The position numbers and the translations under genes are program-made. Below, piece by piece: positions 13,670 to 18,629 of a stretch of DNA of 18,629 nucleotides. The stretch is from an uncultured Clostridia bacterium. Lineage in GTDB: Bacteria; Bacillota; Clostridia; Peptostreptococcales; Anaerovoracaceae. Within the stretch, counting starts at the first letter, position 1. Each line of letters opens with the position of its first letter. The notes under the pieces were generated by a model. The model worked only from the letters and a program-made list of their open reading frames with translations, was not told the DNA's origin and did not search any database. The DNA is taken from assembly GCA_934247125.1 (NCBI GenBank), contig CAKQIZ010000037.1, positions 1-18,629 on the forward strand, in the 5' to 3' direction.

Positions 13670-14860
13670 TCAAACTGTCCGGGCTATATCGTCTGCGGCA
13701 GCACATGCAGATGAATATGCGAACTGCAGATTGTAGCCGCCGGTGATGCCGTCGATGTCCAGTGCTTCTCCTATGACATAGACCCCCGGGAGTTTTTTTG
13801 CCTGCATAGTCGACAGATCGATACACGAAAGATCCACACCTCCGCTTGTGCACATGGCTTTACTGAAGCCTGACACGGAGCTGATCTCAAAAGTCTCTCC
13901 GGTCAGCTGCGCGGCAAGCCTTTTAAGTGATTCGCCGTACCGGGACGTCAGCAGCTGGCAGAAGCGCTTAGGCAGGCCGAATTCATCGGCGATGACATTG
14001 GAAAGCCTGGAGCTGCTTTGATGGGCAGCTTTTTTGAGTCTGCTGAGGACGGTATCCCGGTCGAGCGGATGCAGATAGCTGATCTGTATCGTATCGTCCG
14101 GTGCAGCATATTTGGATATGTTCAACACGGCAGGACCTGACAGATCGTTGTGTGTAAAGAGCAGGCCGCCGGAGTTTGAGGCTTCTTTCCTGCCGCCTTT
14201 AAATATGGAAACCGCAGCATTTTCGAAAGAGATACCTGAAAGCTCGCCGTACGGGTAGTTCGTCACATGGACAGATGACAGTGCGGGCTTTAGTTCCGTG
14301 CATCTGAGTTTGAGGTCGCGCTCTAGGATGCGGAATATCGAGCCGTCCGAGCCTGTGCGTGGATATGAGCAGCCGCCGGTCGCGATAACAAGCGTTTTCG
14401 TGTCGAACAAACGCCCTGATGACAGCACTGTCCAGCCATGCGGTCTCTTTTCGATCTTTTCCGCAGGTGAATCGTATTCTATGGAAAAACCGCACTCTCT
14501 GCTTCTGCGGAGCAGCATATCGAGCACGTCATGCGCGTCCATAGATGCCGGGAAGACCTTGCCGTCTTCCCGGGTGACCACAGGCACGCCGCCGCTTTCC
14601 ATAAACCCGGTCAGCGATGTGTTGCTGTAGCGGTAGAGACATTTTCTGATCCTGCCGCCGTGCTTGCCGTAGCAGTCGATGAAATCCTTGATGGAGCCGG
14701 CGTGTGTTATATTGCACTGTCCGCTGCCGCTCATCAGCAGCTTTGTGCCGGGATGTTTTGTCTTTTCCAGAATGAGGCCTCTGACGGCTCTGCTCATCGA
14801 GGCACTGCAGAACAGGCCTGAGGCGCCTGCGCCTGCTATTATACAGTCATATATCATCAT
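13670..14860 (-). CDS. NAD(P)/FAD-dependent oxidoreductase, HI0933/BaiN family
   Basis: The 396-residue flavoprotein has the N-terminal FAD dinucleotide fold GAGASG (10-15). The family stretch KLLMSGSGQCNITH (40-53) follows, then ATGG (about 160-163) and the C-terminal FAD contact GGYNLQFAYSSA. These features define the HI0933-like family, which includes BaiN, linked to bile-acid reduction in gut Clostridia, and proteins of unknown role such as YhiN. The family name should not be read as proof of bile-acid activity. Two ATG codons (14860, 14857) follow only a weak AGGT, so translation may be modest. It forms a single-gene transcript with its own terminator, divergent from the chloride transporter gene. 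Confidence 0.88.
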   Translation of the reverse strand: MMIYDCIIAGAGASGLFCSASMSRAVRGLILEKTKHPGTKLLMSGSGQCNITHAGSIKDFIDCYGKHGGRIRKCLYRYSNTSLTGFMESGGVPVVTREDGKVFPASMDAHDVLDMLLRRSRECGFSIEYDSPAEKIEKRPHGWTVLSSGRLFDTKTLVIATGGCSYPRTGSDGSIFRILERDLKLRCTELKPALSSVHVTNYPYGELSGISFENAAVSIFKGGRKEASNSGGLLFTHNDLSGPAVLNISKYAAPDDTIQISYLHPLDRDTVLSRLKKAAHQSSSRLSNVIADEFGLPKRFCQLLTSRYGESLKRLAAQLTGETFEISSVSGFSKAMCTSGGVDLSCIDLSTMQAKKLPGVYVIGEALDIDGITGGYNLQFAYSSACAAADDIARTV

Positions 14861-14891
14861 TAGTTACCTGTGCGTTCCTTTCCGGTCATGT

Positions 14892-14935
14892 GTTCCAGGC
14901 GGCACCGGTCTGTGAGACAGTGGTGCCTGGGAATC
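14892..14935. repeat. Composite hairpin between divergent genes
   Basis: TTCCAGGC...GCACC and GGTGCCTGGGAA form the outer stem with a two-base bulge; CTGT-GAG-ACAG forms the inner stem. There is no U-run on either strand. It sits about 30 bases before the flavoprotein start, so it would fold in that gene's leader, and might act there or as a binding site. Confidence 0.55.
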
Positions 14936-15039
14936 TGAAATAATGACTACAGTATACCATATATAAGCGGGTGCGAATATGCTCGTTTGATGCAGATATA
15001 TCGTATTTTATGCAGGTGGAAAAGCTGAATGAAATAATG

Positions 15040-15045
15040 TATACT
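15040..15045 (+). promoter_or_regulatory. Possible -10 box of the chloride transporter gene
   Basis: TATACT lies only 11 bases before the first possible start codon at 15057, and the -35 region (around TGGAAA 15017-15022) is weak. If real, the transcript would be leaderless for ATG 15057 or have a very short leader for GTG 15069. Confidence 0.35.
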
Positions 15046-15056
15046 GGAATAAAGAA

Positions 15057-16634
15057 ATGGAGGAAGACGTGGCAAAAAACATAGCAGATACGATAAAACG
15101 TGCAGACAGATTCAAAGTAATACTGATCGGAGAAGGTATCCTTGTAGGTGTTTCCGCAGGCTTCGTGGTGCTGCTTTACAGGGTGGCGCTGGAGTTTGCG
15201 GGAGAGTGGATGAAGGCGATAGTGAGATTCGCGTCGCAGAATGTGCTGAGTATGGCAGCCTGGTTCGCAGCTCTGGTGATCATGGCGTGTATAGTCGCAG
15301 CTCTCATCAGCTTCGATCCAATGATAGCCGGCAGCGGGATCCCGCAGGTCGAAGGCGAGGTGGCAGGCATGCTGGAACATAAGTGGTGGCGTGTGATCAT
15401 CGCAAAGTTCGCCGGAGGATTCCTGTGCATGCTGGGAGGGCTGGCGCTTGGCCGGGAAGGACCTTCGATACAGCTGGGCGCGATGACCGGTAAGGGTGTT
15501 TCTAAAGCACTCGACAGAGGCAAGACGGAAGAGCATTTTCTGATAACATGCGGGGCGAGTGCAGGTCTGGCAGCTGCTTTTCATGCGCCGCTTGCGGGAG
15601 TGATGTTTTCTCTTGAAGAAATCCACAAGAATTTTTCGGTTTCAGTTCTCATTTCCGTCATGACAGCTTCACTTACGGGTGACATATTGTGCTGTGTAGT
15701 GCTGGGAACGGATTCTGTGTTCAGATTTGAGATCACAGGGGCGATCCCTCCGAGATATTACTGGATGATAGCAGTACTCGGTGTCATACTCGGACTGCTG
15801 GGTGCGTTTTACAACTGGTTCACTCTGAAGGTGCAGAGCCTCTACGGCAGGCTCAGAGTACCGAATGCCGTGAAGCTGGTGATACCGTTCATGTGTGCAG
15901 GGATACTTGCGTTCACGGCTCCGGAGCTTCTGGGGAACGGTTTCGATCTCATAGAACAGCTTACGACAGGGCCGCGTATGATGTTAGGTACGATACTGTT
16001 CCTGCTGATAGGAAGATTCGTCTTCTCAGCAGTGAGTTTCGGTCCGGGAACTCCGGGCGGGATATTCTTCCCGCTGCTGGTGATAGGAGGATTCATAGGC
16101 GGTGCGTTTGCTACAGCCTGCACTGATATTTTTGGTATCACAGACGCATATATAAATAATTTCATACTTATCGCCATGGCGGGATATTTTGCGGCGATCG
16201 TAAGGGCGCCGCTGACGGGTATAATACTGCTTTTCGAAATGTCAGGCACGCTCAACAATATGCTGTCGCTGACGACAGTCTCAGTCGTAGCGTACATAGT
16301 TGCTACCCTGCTCGGTTCAAAGCCGATATATGAGAGCCTTCTGGAAAGGTTCATGGCCGGCAGAGGTCAGGCGAAAGCGCCGGGAGATGATGTGAAGCAG
16401 AAGATACTGAACAATTTTGTGATAAAGAAAGGATCGGATCTGGACGGCGCGCTGATAAGAGATGTATCGTGGCCGGAAAAGTGTCTGCTCGTTTCGATAC
16501 AGAGAGGAGCCCAGGAGATAATACCGAGAGGCAGCACGCAGCTCATGTCAGGGGATATCATAGTGACGATGAATGATGAGCGTGATATGACGGATATAAA
16601 CAGGAAAATGGAAGATCTTTGCGCGGGACTTTAG
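15057..16634 (+). CDS. CLC-type chloride/proton antiporter with TrkA-C domain
   Basis: The 525-residue membrane protein has the three anion-pathway signatures: GSGIP (92-96), GREGP (132-136, gating Glu134) and a late GTPGGIFFPLLV segment. SLEE (185-188) places Glu188 at the internal proton-transfer glutamate (E203 of the E. coli protein), and KPIYESLL keeps the pore tyrosine. Both glutamates point to 2 Cl-/1 H+ exchange rather than a passive channel. About 85 C-terminal residues form a TrkA-C (RCK-C) regulatory domain beginning near DLDGALIRDVSWPEKCLL. A GTG at 15069 is an alternative start: GGAGG (15059-15063) lies five bases before it, whereas ATG 15057 has no good ribosome site. The gene stands alone. 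Confidence 0.92.
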   Translation: MEEDVAKNIADTIKRADRFKVILIGEGILVGVSAGFVVLLYRVALEFAGEWMKAIVRFASQNVLSMAAWFAALVIMACIVAALISFDPMIAGSGIPQVEGEVAGMLEHKWWRVIIAKFAGGFLCMLGGLALGREGPSIQLGAMTGKGVSKALDRGKTEEHFLITCGASAGLAAAFHAPLAGVMFSLEEIHKNFSVSVLISVMTASLTGDILCCVVLGTDSVFRFEITGAIPPRYYWMIAVLGVILGLLGAFYNWFTLKVQSLYGRLRVPNAVKLVIPFMCAGILAFTAPELLGNGFDLIEQLTTGPRMMLGTILFLLIGRFVFSAVSFGPGTPGGIFFPLLVIGGFIGGAFATACTDIFGITDAYINNFILIAMAGYFAAIVRAPLTGIILLFEMSGTLNNMLSLTTVSVVAYIVATLLGSKPIYESLLERFMAGRGQAKAPGDDVKQKILNNFVIKKGSDLDGALIRDVSWPEKCLLVSIQRGAQEIIPRGSTQLMSGDIIVTMNDERDMTDINRKMEDLCAGL

Positions 16635-16815
16635 GGGCAGCGATCGGGCAGGACATGTCTGCAGAAAAGTCTGCAGCTGATTGCGATTGCGCTGAGATAT
16701 ATACGCCCCTATATATGCAGGGATCTGAGAACCGGGAGCAATAAAATTCAGCAGGACAATAATAAGTATGTAGGATCTGTACAGGTCTGAGGATCATGAA
16801 AGAGGAGGCTTGTTT
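16635..16815 (+). promoter_or_regulatory. murE leader with two hairpins and a candidate promoter
   Basis: CTGCAGA/TCTGCAG (16659-16676) and ATATATA/TATATAT (16697-16716, loop CGCCCC) are perfect 7-bp repeats. The second overlaps a candidate promoter, TTGCGC (16687-16692), 17 bases, TATATA (16710-16715). No U-run follows either hairpin, so neither is a clear terminator for the transporter gene. Confidence 0.4.
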
Positions 16816-18324
16816 ATGAATTTGCAAAAGCTTTGCGAGAGGATCGGGTATGCTGTCATCCAGGGCGATCCCGATGTCGAAGTTTCGGATATAGTATATG
16901 ATTCGCGTAAGATGAAAGAAGGGACTGTGTTCGTATGCATTACGGGCGCAGTGAACGACGGCCACCGGTATATACGGGAAGTCGTTGAAAAGAAGGCGGC
17001 GGCAATAATCGTTGAAAAGGCAGAGGAACTGCCGGAGATACCGGATGATATCACAGTGCTGCAGGTGCATTCCACGAGAAAAGCGCTGGCGCATATGTCT
17101 GCCGCATATTTCGGATATCCCGACAGAAAGCTCACGACTATAGGTGTTACGGGAACGAAAGGCAAGACTACGACGACGTACATGATAAAGAGCATCATCG
17201 AGCAGACCGGCAGCATGGTCGGACTTATAGGAACGATTTCAATGATCACGGGAGAGGCGACAGTTCCTGCGAGGAATACGACGCCGGAGTCGTATGAGCT
17301 GCATAAGGCCATGGCAGAGATGGTCGATGCGGGCTGCGATTATATGGTCATGGAGGTGTCGTCCCAGGGGCTGAAACTTGACAGGACTGCAGGCCTTCAG
17401 TTCGACTATGGAGTTTTCACTAATCTGTCGCCGGATCACATAGGGCCGGCAGAGCATACGGATTTTGAAGAGTACATGATGTGCAAAGGCAGGCTTTTCA
17501 GGCAGTGCGATACGGGAGTGCTCAATATCGATGATGAGCACGCCGGGCAGGTGATCGAAGGACATACGTGCCGGCTGGTAACATTTTCTGCCGAAAAAGA
17601 AGCTGATCTAAGGGGATATGATATAAGTTTCCTGAATGAAAACGGCAGGCTCGGCATGAGCTTCAGGACCAAGGGAATCATGGACTGCAGTGCGAAGATA
17701 TATATACCGGGTATGTTTTCCGTGAGCAATGCGCTCACTGCGATGGCAGTATGCGCGGCTGCGGGGATCCCGGAAAAGGCCGTACTTAAAGGGCTGGAAG
17801 AAGTGCATGTAAAGGGCAGAGTCGAGCCGGTGCATGTTTCAGAGGACTTCAGCGTTATCATAGACTATGCGCACAATGAAGTCAGCACGCGAAGCGTACT
17901 GGAGACTCTGCGCAGATATGAGCCTGGGCGTCTGATAGCTGTGTACGGATGCGGCGGCAACCGCTCGAAGGTCAGGCGTTACGACATAGGCGAGGCTGCC
18001 GGTGAGCTGGCAGACCTCAGCATACTGACGATGGACAATCCCAGAAACGAGAAAGTGTCGGATATCAATGCAGATATAAAGGTAGGCCTTGCGCGGAGCG
18101 GCGGGCATTTCATAGAGATCGAGGACAGAAAAGAAGCACTGGCATATGCGATAACTCACGCGCTGCCGGGAGACATGATCGTGACCCTGGGAAAGGGACA
18201 CGAGGACTATTTTGAGATCAACGGAGTGAAATACCATTTCTCCGAACGTGAAGCGATAAATGAGATAGTGAACGAAGTGAAAGACGGAAAACGGAATATG
18301 GAAAACGGAGTGAGCCTGCTGTAG
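16816..18324 (+). CDS. murE: UDP-N-acetylmuramoyl-tripeptide synthetase MurE (meso-diaminopimelate type)
   Basis: The 502-residue cytoplasmic ligase adds the third amino acid to UDP-MurNAc-L-Ala-D-Glu in peptidoglycan synthesis, using ATP. Residues 25-98 form the UDP-binding domain (SDIVYDSRKMKEG). The ATP loop is TGTKGKTTT (112-120), NTTPES (154-159) binds the substrate, and the carbamylated lysine is K224 in CKGRLF. The amino-acid motif DNPRNE (407-412) and GKGHEDY (459-465) are those of meso-diaminopimelate enzymes; lysine users carry a different loop. The DYAHNEVS segment (350-357) differs from the common DYAHTPD and recalls a clostridial subgroup. ATG 16816 has AGGAGG seven bases before it; an upstream TTG at 16810 is rejected. 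No other mur gene is adjacent. Confidence 0.92.
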   Translation: MNLQKLCERIGYAVIQGDPDVEVSDIVYDSRKMKEGTVFVCITGAVNDGHRYIREVVEKKAAAIIVEKAEELPEIPDDITVLQVHSTRKALAHMSAAYFGYPDRKLTTIGVTGTKGKTTTTYMIKSIIEQTGSMVGLIGTISMITGEATVPARNTTPESYELHKAMAEMVDAGCDYMVMEVSSQGLKLDRTAGLQFDYGVFTNLSPDHIGPAEHTDFEEYMMCKGRLFRQCDTGVLNIDDEHAGQVIEGHTCRLVTFSAEKEADLRGYDISFLNENGRLGMSFRTKGIMDCSAKIYIPGMFSVSNALTAMAVCAAAGIPEKAVLKGLEEVHVKGRVEPVHVSEDFSVIIDYAHNEVSTRSVLETLRRYEPGRLIAVYGCGGNRSKVRRYDIGEAAGELADLSILTMDNPRNEKVSDINADIKVGLARSGGHFIEIEDRKEALAYAITHALPGDMIVTLGKGHEDYFEINGVKYHFSEREAINEIVNEVKDGKRNMENGVSLL

Positions 18325-18335
18325 CAGGCTCTTTT
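18312..18335 (+). terminator. Intrinsic terminator overlapping the murE stop
   Basis: GAGCCTGCT (18312-18320) pairs perfectly with AGCAGGCTC (18323-18331), followed by TTTT. The TAG stop of murE (18322-18324) lies in the loop and right arm, so a ribosome finishing murE would cover the hairpin. The U-run is short. Confidence 0.7.
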
Positions 18336-18351
18336 GCTGGCAGTCGCTTTC

Positions 18352-18368
18352 CTTAATGAATTCTTAAT
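18352..18368 (+). promoter_or_regulatory. Direct repeat, probable OmpR-family response-regulator site
   Basis: CTTAAT occurs at 18352-18357 and 18363-18368, exactly 11 bp apart, so both copies face the same side of the helix. It ends 21 bases upstream of the -35 region of the next gene, the usual place for activation by PhoB/OmpR/BceR-like regulators. Confidence 0.5.
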
Positions 18369-18389
18369 CAAATGCGAAGCCTACATTAA

Positions 18390-18418
18390 TGGCAACGGTA
18401 TGATGCGTATGGTATAAT
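18390..18418 (+). promoter_or_regulatory. Promoter of the second ABC transporter gene
   Basis: TGGCAA (18390-18395), 17 bases and a consensus TATAAT (18413-18418) preceded by TGG (extended -10). The poor -35 box and strong -10 fit a promoter that needs an activator bound upstream. Confidence 0.65.
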
Positions 18419-18441
18419 TCAGGAACAAGGAGGTATTTGCG

Positions 18442-18629
18442 GTGATACAGCTAAAAAACGTTTCAAAGTACTATTACAGCAAAGGGATGATCGCGAGCGG
18501 GATAACGAAGGTAAGCCTGACTTTCGACCTCGGCGAATTTGTTGTGATAACGGGGGAGTCCGGCAGCGGCAAATCCACGCTGCTCAATGTGATATCAGGA
18601 CTCGATTCATATGAAGAAGGCGAGATGTA
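18442..18629 (+). CDS. ABC transporter ATP-binding protein, 5' end only
   Basis: The visible 62 residues begin at GTG 18442, eight bases after AAGGAGG (18427-18433). They open with VIQLKNVSKYYYS and contain Walker A GESGSGKST, followed by LLNVISGLDSYEEGEM. The style is that of MacB/BceA-type ATPases that work with FtsX-like permeases. The rest lies beyond the window, so the partner and substrate are unknown. The upstream direct repeat suggests control by a two-component system, as in bacitracin- or peptide-responsive transporters. Confidence 0.85.
   Translation, partial: MIQLKNVSKYYYSKGMIASGITKVSLTFDLGEFVVITGESGSGKSTLLNVISGLDSYEEGEM

Noticed and set aside
1..18629. CRISPR arrays, tRNA and rRNA genes
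   Set aside because: No regularly spaced repeats, cloverleaf-like sequence with conserved T-loop, or rRNA signature was seen.

Overview
The window looks like a chromosomal segment of an anaerobic Firmicute, probably a member of the Clostridia with mid-range G+C. The reasons are a trimeric [FeFe]-hydrogenase operon (HydC-HydB-HydA), strong AGGAGG ribosome sites, an IS200 TnpA of clostridial type, debris resembling Tn1549-type conjugative elements, and a MurE ligase with the DNPR signature of meso-diaminopimelate users. The genus cannot be read from the sequence.

Positions 1-2350 are a nested mobile region. The tail of an unidentified gene and its terminator are followed by an IS200-type element with hairpins at both ends, a Shine-Dalgarno-sequestering leader and one transposase gene, tnpA. 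That gene is cut after codon 10 by a second, 1459-bp element. Both edges of the insert carry a near-identical 20-bp inverted half-site (18/20), set four bases from a shared AA. Removing the DNA between the two AA dinucleotides restores a 153-residue TnpA in frame. The last 47 codons of what reads as a large serine recombinase lie at the left edge. This is the architecture of a serine-recombinase integrative element that has lost its recombinase but kept its attachment sites. Its one intact gene is an AT-rich SAM-dependent methyltransferase with its own promoter. A set of hairpins at the right end may be an oriT relic.

Positions 2350-9050 are mostly plus-strand genes. They are a YoaK/DUF1275 membrane protein; a GNAT acetyltransferase translationally coupled to an O6-alkylguanine-DNA methyltransferase; an ABC ATPase plus eight-helix FtsX/MacB permease behind a promoter with a palindromic operator; a decayed response-regulator fragment; and a crotonase-fold protein lacking the usual catalytic glutamates.

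Positions 9080-13470 hold the minus-strand hydCBA operon. It has its own promoter, and a bidirectional terminator separates it from the crotonase gene. The three proteins make a soluble electron-bifurcating (or NADH-linked) hydrogenase that exchanges electrons between NAD(H), ferredoxin and protons. No maturation genes (hydE/F/G) are present.

Positions 13500-18629 hold a minus-strand BaiN/HI0933-type flavoprotein, a divergent CLC-type chloride/proton antiporter with a C-terminal TrkA-C domain, murE with a terminator fused to its stop codon, and the start of a second ABC ATPase. That last gene's promoter carries an 11-bp-spaced direct repeat typical of OmpR-family response-regulator sites.
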